From Ornithinimicrobium sp. (GTDB lineage: Bacteria > Actinomycetota > Actinomycetes > Actinomycetales > Dermatophilaceae), in NCBI GenBank assembly GCA_030145965.1, contig JASKZT010000315.1, positions 1 to 5,207 on the forward strand: a stretch of DNA of 5,207 nucleotides. Reading direction: 5' to 3'. Every line of letters starts with the position of its first letter. Position 1 is the first letter of the stretch. The notes under the pieces were generated by a model. That model did not search any database, had not been told where the DNA came from, and saw only the letters and a program-made list of their open reading frames with translations. The translations under genes and the position numbers were made by a program. Shown here in pieces: positions 1 through 5,207 of the stretch.

Positions 1-79
1 GGAAGACATGACAGGGGCGGCAAGCGGTCCCGGCCCCCTCACCCCCAGGGGTGCACGACCCCCGCCCGCGACGCGGCAG
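1..79. other. Non-coding left edge, 3' of the FUSC-like gene
   Basis: This stretch lies downstream of the stop of the minus-strand membrane-protein gene. I see no credible gene in it. The only structure is a short inverted repeat at 40-53 (CACCCC, a 2-base loop, GGGGTG), which on the minus strand could fold just after the gene ends. It has no following U-run, and the 2-base loop must open to give a usable hairpin, so it is at best a weak GC-only terminator. The window edge may cut into a neighbouring transcription unit that cannot be identified from so little sequence. Confidence 0.5.
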
Positions 80-1183
80 CTAGTCCTCCGTCCGCCCCCC
101 CGGCAGGTCGGTGCCTGCGACCCGCCGGGCGAAGGTCTGCAGGCAGTCGCGCAGGGTGACGCCCAGCGCCCCGAAGAGCACGTGGTCCAGGCTGCCGGCG
201 GAGGCGGAGGAGCGGACGAGCTGCATCATGTCCTCGACGCGCTGCTCGGTGTCCCGGAGCAGGTCCGGACGCTGGCGCGCGGTCTCGGGGTCGGCGAAGA
301 CCTCGGAGGCGCACCGCAGGGCCTGGCCCGCGTGCTGCCGCGCGCGGGTCCCCTCCTCGTCCTCCGGCGCCCCGGACTGGGCCAGCACGACCCCCACGGC
401 CAGGAGGGTGGCCGAGCACCGGTTGATCGCCTCGGCCCGGTCGAGCGCGGCCGCGTGGCGCTCCGCGTGGAGCCGGGCGCGAGGGTTGCCGCGCAGCGCC
501 CGCCGCGCCTGGACGATCGCCGCGCGCAGCCGGGTCTGGGCGTCCTCGAGCTCCACGACGTTGGCGTGCACGACGTCGTCGCGCCGGTCGGCCACGTCGG
601 TGTCCTCCTGGGCCCGGCGCTGCTCCTCGAGCAGGTCGGCGTAGCTGGCCATCTGCCCCGAGAGCAGCACCAGCGCCTGCGCCGACGCCGGCTCCAGGTC
701 GTCGTCCCCCAGCGGTGCGAGGAGCAGGGCGTTGACGGCCACACCCACGAGCGCGCCGAGCGGTAGCTGCACGAGGTAGCCCAGCGCCATCGGCTCGGGG
801 TCGGAGCCCGCCGCCGCGAGCACGAAGAGCCCGGCCAGCGGCGCCCACGTGCGTTGCACCCCGAAGAGCCGGGCCGAGGCCAGGAGGAAGCAGACGGCGA
901 TGGTCACCGCGACCGTGACCGCGTTGGCCCCGGAGACCCACTGCGCCAGGGCTGCGACGCCGACCCCGACGGACACGGCTCCGAAGACCTGCAGCGACTC
1001 CTTGACCGAGTCGGCCAGGACGAGGCCGACGACGGTGAACGCGCCGAGCGCGGCGTAGTACCGGTACTCGTCGACCGGTGCCGGGAGCAGCGAGCCGAGG
1101 TAGAAGGCCAGCCCGCAGGCGATGGCGGCCTTGAAGGCGACGGTGACCACACGGAGCCGCATCAGGGTCAGGAACCTGGCCAT
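80..1183 (-). CDS. FUSC / aromatic acid exporter-like membrane protein
   Basis: This 367-residue protein is probably an inner-membrane transporter of the FUSC / aromatic acid exporter (ArAE) superfamily, whose studied members export aromatic acids or fusaric acid. Its own substrate cannot be read from the sequence. About six hydrophobic segments fill the N-terminal half, near residues 12-33, 42-60, 65-83, 87-104, 112-126 and 134-157. The early stretch YRYYAALGAFTVVGLVLADS resembles the FUSC helix 2 region. From about residue 160 the chain is soluble, charged and helix-prone (LLEEQRRAQED, QTRLRAAIVQARRALR), as in the cytosolic tail of these proteins. One six-helix half is present, unlike the double-module E. 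coli AaeB type; single-module forms are common in Gram-positives. The start at 1183 was chosen because it lies just upstream of the first helix; an ATG at 1162 is the alternative. The open frame continues far upstream, but only as antisense to the next genes. The gene is divergent from the CinA-like gene. Family call fairly sure, substrate unknown. Confidence 0.82.
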   Translation of the reverse strand: MARFLTLMRLRVVTVAFKAAIACGLAFYLGSLLPAPVDEYRYYAALGAFTVVGLVLADSVKESLQVFGAVSVGVGVAALAQWVSGANAVTVAVTIAVCFLLASARLFGVQRTWAPLAGLFVLAAAGSDPEPMALGYLVQLPLGALVGVAVNALLLAPLGDDDLEPASAQALVLLSGQMASYADLLEEQRRAQEDTDVADRRDDVVHANVVELEDAQTRLRAAIVQARRALRGNPRARLHAERHAAALDRAEAINRCSATLLAVGVVLAQSGAPEDEEGTRARQHAGQALRCASEVFADPETARQRPDLLRDTEQRVEDMMQLVRSSASAGSLDHVLFGALGVTLRDCLQTFARRVAGTDLPGGRTED

Positions 1184-1189
1184 CCGGTC

Positions 1190-1195
1190 ACCGTA
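1190..1195 (-). promoter_or_regulatory. Putative -10 element for the FUSC-like gene
   Basis: On the minus strand this reads TACGGT, which fits the actinobacterial -10 pattern TAnnnT. Six bases separate it from the ATG at 1183, so transcription would start at or next to the start codon and give a leaderless mRNA. I see no good -35. An alternative reading is that the overlapping GGTGA, 4 bases before the ATG, is a Shine-Dalgarno on a transcript starting further upstream; the two readings cannot both be the main mode. A stronger GGAGGTG motif lies about 24 bases before this ATG, too far to serve it, and has no in-frame start nearby. Confidence 0.4.
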
Positions 1196-1267
1196 CGACG
1201 GCGCGGCACCTCCGGCCGCATCGAGGATGTGGGTGCGCTCGGGCGGGCGGAGCGTGCGGGCCGTTCC

Positions 1268-1273
1268 TACGAT
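1268..1273 (+). promoter_or_regulatory. Putative -10 element for the CinA-like gene (leaderless)
   Basis: The hexamer TACGAT fits the actinobacterial -10 pattern TAnnnT and ends 6 bases before the ATG at 1280. This geometry predicts transcription starting at the A of the start codon, a leaderless mRNA, which is common in Actinobacteria. In support, there is no Shine-Dalgarno-like purine run in the 20 bases before the ATG. The expected -35 zone (about 1244-1250) is a G/C run with no TTGACA-like hexamer, so the promoter may be weak or dependent on an activator or alternative sigma factor. Confidence 0.45.
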
Positions 1274-1279
1274 GACGCG

Positions 1280-1759
1280 ATGACACGTAGCGCAGATCTC
1301 GCAGGACGGATCGCCGAGCTGGTGACCGAGCGCGGCCTCACGGTCGCGGCGGCCGAGTCGCTCACGGGCGGGGCGGTCTCCTCGGCCCTGGCCGCCGCCC
1401 CGGGCGCCAGCGAGTGGTACCACGGGGGCGTCGTCGCCTACTCCCCGCGGGTCAAGCAGCACGTCCTCGGCGTCACCCCGGGCCCGCTCGTCTGCGACCG
1501 CTGCGCCGACGAGCTGGCGCACGGGGCGGCCCGGGTGCTGGAGGCGGACGCCGCGGTGTCCACCACCGGCGTGGGCGGTCCCGACCCCGAGGAGGGCGAG
1601 GACCCCGGCACCGTCTACGTCGGCGTCAAGGTGCCCTCCGGGGCCAGCACGCACCGGCTCGAGCTGGAGGGGGACCCGTCGGAGGTGGTCGAGCGCGCCA
1701 CCGAGAAGGCGCTGGGGCTGCTCCTGGAGGCGCTGGAGCAGGACCCCGCACGCACCTGA
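1280..1759 (+). CDS. Stand-alone CinA C-terminal domain protein (PncC-type amidase)
   Basis: This 159-residue protein matches the CinA C-terminal domain. Characterised members (PncC) are nicotinamide mononucleotide deamidases, converting NMN to nicotinate mononucleotide and ammonia in pyridine-nucleotide salvage in the cytoplasm. Visible family motifs are AAESLTGG at residues 24-31 with the probable catalytic Ser27, GGVVAYSPRVKQHVLGV at 49-65 and TTGVGGPD at 96-103 followed by GTVYVGV. The length fits the single-domain form; the N-terminal molybdopterin-binding-like domain of full CinA is absent. The ATG at 1280 is chosen because it places the AAESLTGG motif at the usual distance from the N terminus and follows a TACGAT box; the longer in-frame reading is antisense to the membrane-protein gene. 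One oddity is VCDRCADELA (71-80), a CxxC pair where many homologues read V-S-x-x-x-A. The family's usual G-I-A-G-P is G-V-G-G-P here. NMN deamidase activity is inferred from the family and could have changed. The gene lies 49 bp upstream of the GH36 gene on the same strand. Confidence 0.88.
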   Translation: MTRSADLAGRIAELVTERGLTVAAAESLTGGAVSSALAAAPGASEWYHGGVVAYSPRVKQHVLGVTPGPLVCDRCADELAHGAARVLEADAAVSTTGVGGPDPEEGEDPGTVYVGVKVPSGASTHRLELEGDPSEVVERATEKALGLLLEALEQDPART

Positions 1760-1797
1760 GGTCCCTCCGGACTGGACACATGCGACCCACGTCGGGT

Positions 1798-1804
1798 GAG
1801 GTGG
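1798..1804 (+). promoter_or_regulatory. Ribosome binding site of the alpha-galactosidase gene
   Basis: GAGGTGG is complementary to the 16S 3' end, with 7 bases between GAGG and the GTG at 1809. This supports that GTG over the next in-frame GTG at 1818. The rest of the 49-bp gap after the CinA-like gene holds only a 4-bp hairpin (1761-1772) and no convincing promoter, so cotranscription with the upstream gene is possible. Confidence 0.65.
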
Positions 1805-1808
1805 TGCG

Positions 1809-3965
1809 GTGACCACCGTGACCGACGCCGCCCACCTCCACCTGCGGGCCTCCGGCACCTCCCTCGTCCTCGAGCTCGCCGAGGGGCTCCTGCCCGTCGT
1901 GCGGCACTGGGGCGCCGACCTCGGCCCGGTCACCGACGAGGACCTCGCCGCCCTGTCGACCGCCGCTCGCGCGGCGCGCGGGGACAGCCCCTTCGACGTG
2001 GCCGACCGGGTGAGCGTCGTGCCGGAGCACGCCCTGGGCTGGCTCGGCCGCCCGGGGGTCGAGGGCTCGCGCGCCGGCCGCGACTGGTCGCCCGCCTTCC
2101 GCACCTCCGGGTCGCCGCTGACCGCCACGACGGACGACGGCAGCCGACGCGTCCTGGTGCGCTCGGCCGACGAGGCGGCCGGGCTGGCCCTCGACCTCGA
2201 GCTGGAGCTGCACCCCGACGGCCTGCTGCGCCTGCGCGGCACCCTGACCAACACCGGTCAGGAGACCTACCAGGTCGGCGCCCTGCGGCTGACCCTGCCG
2301 GTGCCCGAGCGGGCCGGGGAGCTGCTCGACTTCACCGGGCGGCACACCTACGAGCGGATCCCGCAGCGCCAGCGTTTCGGTGCCGGCGTCCACTCCCGGG
2401 AGGTGCGCACCGGTCGCACGGGCCTCGATGCCGTCCACCTGCTCTGCGCGGGCGAGCCCGGCTTCGGCTTCCGCCACGGCCAGGTGTGGGCCGTGCACCT
2501 GGGGTGGAGCGGCAACCAGCAGTCCTATGCCGAGCGCCTCCACAACGGCTCCCGGGTGCTCGGCTCCGGCGAGGCCCTCGAGCACGGCGAGGTCCGCCTG
2601 GGACCGGGGGAGTCCTACGAGGGGCCCTGGCTGCACGCTGCGCACGGCACGGGTCTGGACGAGGTGTCCGCGCGCTTCCACGCCTGGCTGCGCAGCCGGC
2701 CGCACGCCCCCGCGCGGCCGCGGCCGGTGACCCTCAACACGTGGGAGGCCGTCTACTTCGACCAGTCGCTCGAGCGCCTCACGGCCCTGGCCGACCTCGG
2801 CGCGCGGGTAGGTGCCGAGCGCTTCGTCCTCGACGACGGCTGGTTCGGCGGGCGGCGTGACGACACGACCAGCCTCGGCGACTGGGTCGTCTCGGCCGAC
2901 GTCTGGCCCCAGGGCCTCGGACCGCTGGTCGAGCACGTCCAGGGACTGGGCATGGAGTTCGGCCTCTGGGTCGAGCCGGAGATGGTCAGCGCCGACTCCG
3001 ACCTCGCCCGCGCCCACCCCGAGTGGCTGTTCAGCGCGGGCGGCCGGCGCGGCCTGGAGTCGCGGCAGCAGCACGTGCTCGACCTGGCCCACCCCGGCGC
3101 CTACGCGCACGTGCGGGACCAGCTGGTGGCGCTGCTGCGGACCTACGACATCGCCTACCTGAAGTGGGACCACAACCGCTACCTGAACGACGCGGGCCAC
3201 GCGCCCGGCGGAGAGCCGGGGGTGCGTGCCCAGACGCTGGCGGCCTACCGCCTCATGGAGGAGGTCCGCCAGGCCAGACCGGGGCTGGAGATCGAGTCCT
3301 GCGCGGGGGGCGGGGGCCGTGTCGACCTCGGCGTGCTCGAGCACTGCGTGCGGGTGTGGGCCTCGGACTGCATCGACCCTCTGGAGCGCCAGCAGATCCA
3401 GCGCTGGACCTTCGCGCTCCTGCCGCCGGGCTGGGTCGGCACCCACGTCGGCTCGCCCCGCTCGCACACGACCGGCCGTCGCCACGACCTGTCCTTCCGC
3501 GCGCAGACCGCCCTGTGGGGGCACATGGGGATCGAGTGGGACCTCACGTCGGCCTCCGAGGAGGAGCTGGCCACCCTCACCGGCTGGGTCGACCTGCACA
3601 AGGCCCACCGGCACCTGCTGCACGCGGGCACGGTCGTCAACGGCGACCACCACGACGACGCGACGTGGGTCCACGGCGTCGTCGCCCCGGACCGGACGGA
3701 GGCGCTCTACGGCGTCGTCGCCGTCCGGAGGGCCGAGTCGGGGCCGGGCCGGGTCCGGCTGCCCGGGCTCGACCCCGACCGGCGCTACCGCGTCACGGTG
3801 CCCCACCCCGGGGCGCCCCCCACCGGGCACGATGTCCCTCCCTGGGCCCGCGACGGCCTCACGCTGAGCGGCCGGGTGCTCGCCGAGCACGGCCTGCCCA
3901 TGCTCTCGCTGCTCCCCGAGCACGCGCACCTCGTCCACGCCCGGGAGGTGCCCGGTGGCCGGTGA
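1809..3965 (+). CDS. Alpha-galactosidase, glycoside hydrolase family 36
   Basis: This 718-residue retaining alpha-galactosidase should hydrolyse terminal alpha-1,6-galactose from melibiose or raffinose-family sugars. Its length matches bacterial GH36 enzymes of about 720-740 residues. The order fits the family: an N-terminal beta-sandwich domain (about 1-300), a catalytic barrel (about 305-620) and a C-terminal beta domain ending in MLSLLPEHAHLVH. Catalytic-domain motifs are LNTWEAVYFDQS (309-320), VLDDGWFGGR (340-349), GLWVEPEMV (385-393), LKWDHNRYLND (451-461) with the predicted nucleophile Asp454, SCAGGGGRVDLG (497-508) and WASDCID (517-523) with the predicted acid/base Asp520. KWDHNR and SDCID differ from the textbook KWDMNR and SDNTD but look normal for the actinobacterial subgroup. 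No signal peptide or membrane segment is visible, so it should act in the cytoplasm on imported sugar; no transporter lies in the window. GTG start at 1809 with a good ribosome binding site. Its last 11 bases overlap galK. Family call very sure; preferred substrate is inferred. Confidence 0.95.
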   Translation: MTTVTDAAHLHLRASGTSLVLELAEGLLPVVRHWGADLGPVTDEDLAALSTAARAARGDSPFDVADRVSVVPEHALGWLGRPGVEGSRAGRDWSPAFRTSGSPLTATTDDGSRRVLVRSADEAAGLALDLELELHPDGLLRLRGTLTNTGQETYQVGALRLTLPVPERAGELLDFTGRHTYERIPQRQRFGAGVHSREVRTGRTGLDAVHLLCAGEPGFGFRHGQVWAVHLGWSGNQQSYAERLHNGSRVLGSGEALEHGEVRLGPGESYEGPWLHAAHGTGLDEVSARFHAWLRSRPHAPARPRPVTLNTWEAVYFDQSLERLTALADLGARVGAERFVLDDGWFGGRRDDTTSLGDWVVSADVWPQGLGPLVEHVQGLGMEFGLWVEPEMVSADSDLARAHPEWLFSAGGRRGLESRQQHVLDLAHPGAYAHVRDQLVALLRTYDIAYLKWDHNRYLNDAGHAPGGEPGVRAQTLAAYRLMEEVRQARPGLEIESCAGGGGRVDLGVLEHCVRVWASDCIDPLERQQIQRWTFALLPPGWVGTHVGSPRSHTTGRRHDLSFRAQTALWGHMGIEWDLTSASEEELATLTGWVDLHKAHRHLLHAGTVVNGDHHDDATWVHGVVAPDRTEALYGVVAVRRAESGPGRVRLPGLDPDRRYRVTVPHPGAPPTGHDVPPWARDGLTLSGRVLAEHGLPMLSLLPEHAHLVHAREVPGGR
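3943..3948 (+). promoter_or_regulatory. Strong ribosome binding site of galK, inside the GH36 gene
   Basis: GGGAGG lies 6 bases before the GTG at 3955 and is the best Shine-Dalgarno match in the window. It decides the galK start over the in-frame GTGs at 3970 and 3985, which have poorer upstream sequence. Lying within the end of the GH36 frame, it is expected to be exposed or cleared by ribosomes finishing that gene, giving translational coupling. Confidence 0.75.
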
Positions 3966-5207
3966 CCAGGTGGGCGGTGAGCCGGTGTGGCGCGCGCCCG
4001 CCGACGACGCGGAGACCGCACGGGGGCTGACCGAGCGGTTCGCCCGGTGGCTGGGCGGGGACCCCGACGGGGTGTGGGCGGCACCGGGCCGGGTCAACCT
4101 CATCGGTGAGCACACCGACTACAACGGCGGCTTCGCCCTGCCGCTCGCGCTGCCCCACCGCACCTACGCCGCCGTCCGCCGTCGCGACGACGGGGTCCTG
4201 CGCGTCGCGTCCGTGCAGCGGAACGACGTCTGGCAGGGCGAGGTCTCCCGCGTCCGCCGCGGCGAGCCGGAGGGCTGGGCCGCCTACGTCGCCGGCGTGG
4301 CCACCGTCCTGGCGGGCCACGTAGGCCCCCTGGAGACCGGCGCCGACGTGCTCGTCGACGGCCACGTGCCGTTGGGCGCCGGGCTGTCCTCCTCCGCCGC
4401 CCTGTCCTGCTCGGTGGCGCTCGGCCTCGCCGACCTGGTCCCCGGCCTCGGCTCGCTGCCGGTCGAGGAGCTCGTCCTCGCCTGCGTGCGGGCCGAGAAC
4501 GAGGTCGTCGGTGCCGCCACCGGGGGGATGGACCAGACCGTCTCCCTGCGGGCGGTCGAGGAGCACCTCCTGCTCGTCGACGCCCGCGACGCCACCGTCC
4601 GGCCGGTCGCCTGGACCCTGCCCGAGCACGAGCTGCTCGTCGTCGACACCCGCGTGCACCACTCCCTGTCCGACGGGCAGTACGAGCGGCGTCGCCGCAC
4701 CTGCGAGGCGGCCGCCGAGGCGCTCGGGCTGCCCTCGCTGCGCGACCTGCCGGCGGACGCGCTGGGGGACACGGACGTGCGGGCGGCCCTGGCGGCCGTG
4801 CCGGACGGCTCTCGCCGGGTGCGGCACGTCGTGACCGAGAACGACCGCGTCCTCGACCTCGTCGCGGCCCTGCGCGAGCAGGACCCGGCCCGGGCCGGCG
4901 CCCTCATGACCGCCTCGCACCGGTCGCTGCGCGACGACTACGAGGTGTCCTGCACCGAGCTGGACGTCGCGGTCGAGTCGGCGCTCGCGGCCGGGGCCGA
5001 GGGCGCGCGCATGACCGGCGGCGGCTTCGGCGGCTCGGCGGTGGTGCTCGTGCGTCGTGACCAGCTGCAGGACACCGCCACCGCCGTGCGGGAGGCGTTC
5101 CTCGTCCGTGGCCTGACCGAGCCGGCCTTCCTCCTCGCCCCGCCCTCGGGGCGAGGAGGAACGCCGGCTCGGCCAGGCCACGGGCGAGGAACGCCTCCCG
5201 CACGGCG
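3955..5207 (+). CDS. galK: Galactokinase, 3' end lost to a fold-back
   Basis: Galactokinase transfers phosphate from ATP to C1 of alpha-D-galactose, the first committed Leloir step, in the cytoplasm. It is a GHMP-family kinase. All signatures are present: GRVNLIGEHTDYNGGF (residues 45-60, the galactokinase signature, with Arg46 as a likely catalytic residue), the ATP-binding loop VPLGAGLSSSAAL (138-150), GGMDQTVSL (191-199, with Asp193 the likely catalytic base; the usual form is GIMDQ), and the GHMP C-terminal motif MTGGGFGGSAVVL (353-365). The GTG start at 3955 has a strong ribosome binding site and overlaps the GH36 gene by 11 bp, so the kinase is probably made together with the enzyme that supplies its galactose. 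Residues 1 to about 396 look genuine and almost reach the family's usual length. From about 5143 the frame reads into the inverted second arm of a palindrome and stays open to the edge, so the residues PSGRGGTPARPG and beyond are probably spurious. The true stop is likely only a few codons past 5142. No galT or galE is visible. Confidence 0.93.
   Translation, partial: MAGDQVGGEPVWRAPADDAETARGLTERFARWLGGDPDGVWAAPGRVNLIGEHTDYNGGFALPLALPHRTYAAVRRRDDGVLRVASVQRNDVWQGEVSRVRRGEPEGWAAYVAGVATVLAGHVGPLETGADVLVDGHVPLGAGLSSSAALSCSVALGLADLVPGLGSLPVEELVLACVRAENEVVGAATGGMDQTVSLRAVEEHLLLVDARDATVRPVAWTLPEHELLVVDTRVHHSLSDGQYERRRRTCEAAAEALGLPSLRDLPADALGDTDVRAALAAVPDGSRRVRHVVTENDRVLDLVAALREQDPARAGALMTASHRSLRDDYEVSCTELDVAVESALAAGAEGARMTGGGFGGSAVVLVRRDQLQDTATAVREAFLVRGLTEPAFLLAPPSGRGGTPARPGHGRGTPPAR
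5082..5207. repeat. Near-perfect 61-bp inverted repeat (fold-back) at the window end
   Basis: Bases 5082-5142 and 5147-5207 are reverse complements at 58 of 61 positions, with a 4-base loop (CCCT, 5143-5146). The mismatched pairs are 5105/5184, 5116/5173 and 5127/5162. The left arm is the 3' coding end of galK. The right arm, read on the minus strand, encodes the same peptide with Val384 and Thr388 both changed to Ala and one silent change. The right arm ends exactly at the last base of the window, as expected when sequence folds back and then stops. There is no U-run and no galK stop before it, so it is not a terminator. It is most likely an assembly or amplification artefact, and less likely a real inverted partial duplication. 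Confidence 0.9.

Noticed and set aside
8..766. Plus-strand open frame at the left edge
   Set aside because: Most of it is antisense to the membrane-protein gene, and it encodes a low-complexity Arg/Gly/Pro/Val-rich product without domain resemblance or ribosome binding site.
854..1279. Upstream extension of the CinA-like frame to 854
   Set aside because: It is antisense to the membrane-protein gene, has a composition unlike a folded domain, and contains none of the motifs of the CinA N-terminal domain. The ATG at 1280 fits the single-domain family length.
1761..1772. Small hairpin GTCC-CTCC-GGAC after the CinA-like gene as a terminator
   Set aside because: It has only 4 bp of stem and no U-tract, so it could occur by chance at this base composition.
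1184..2254. Upstream extension of the FUSC-like frame to 2254 (724 codons)
   Set aside because: The extra part is antisense to the CinA-like and GH36 genes, is Arg/Ser/Pro-rich without family resemblance, and would place about 357 unrelated residues before the first membrane helix. The ATG at 1183 fits the family.
1626..4115. 829-codon open frame on the minus strand opposite the GH36 gene
   Set aside because: It is antisense to a gene with all GH36 catalytic motifs. Long antisense open frames are expected at this GC content, and its product is a low-complexity Pro/Gly/Arg/Val mix with no recognisable domain.
3859..5181. 440-codon minus-strand open frame opposite galK
   Set aside because: It is a shadow of galK, rich in Gly, Arg and Val, with no domain. 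Its start lies in the probably artificial second arm of the palindrome.
5082..5207. Terminal palindrome as a galK transcription terminator or a hairpin telomere
   Set aside because: There is no stop codon before the stem and no U-run. A 61-bp stem is far longer than an intrinsic terminator, and its arm is ordinary galK coding sequence. A linear-replicon end would not be expected to fall inside a conserved kinase gene with an allelic second arm.

Overview
This is a very GC-rich window with dense coding, GTG starts and codon third positions that are almost always G or C. The four proteins are of actinobacterial type. The best guess is a high-GC Actinomycetota, plausibly a Micrococcales lineage such as the Intrasporangiaceae; that placement is inferred from protein flavour only. 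The odd length and the artefact-like right end suggest a complete short contig, possibly from a metagenome.

Layout. Bases 1-79 are non-coding sequence 3' of the first gene, with only a weak hairpin. A six-helix FUSC / aromatic-acid-exporter-like membrane protein lies on the minus strand (1183 down to 80). A 96-bp divergent intergenic region (1184-1279) separates it from a plus-strand stand-alone CinA C-terminal-domain protein of PncC type (1280-1759). After a 49-bp gap comes a GH36 alpha-galactosidase (1809-3965) with its full catalytic motif set. Galactokinase, galK, follows with an 11-bp overlap (from 3955) and runs off the right edge.

How the genes work together. The GH36 enzyme has no signal peptide and should release galactose inside the cell from imported alpha-galactosides such as melibiose or the raffinose family. 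GalK should then phosphorylate that galactose at C1, the entry step of the Leloir pathway. The overlap and a strong Shine-Dalgarno inside the end of the GH36 gene indicate one translationally coupled unit. No transporter, galT, galE or regulator is present. The CinA-like gene may be cotranscribed but has no obvious link to galactose use. The membrane protein is a divergent neighbour.

Main oddities. (1) The last 126 bases form a 61+4+61 nt near-perfect inverted repeat that folds galK's 3' end back on itself up to the last base. This looks like an assembly or amplification fold-back, with the second arm carrying a slightly different galK allele. It has probably destroyed the true galK stop. (2) The two divergent genes have matching TAnnnT -10-like hexamers exactly 6 nt before their start codons, suggesting leaderless or near-leaderless mRNAs. 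I found no convincing new biological system. The rest is ordinary actinobacterial sugar metabolism and housekeeping sequence.
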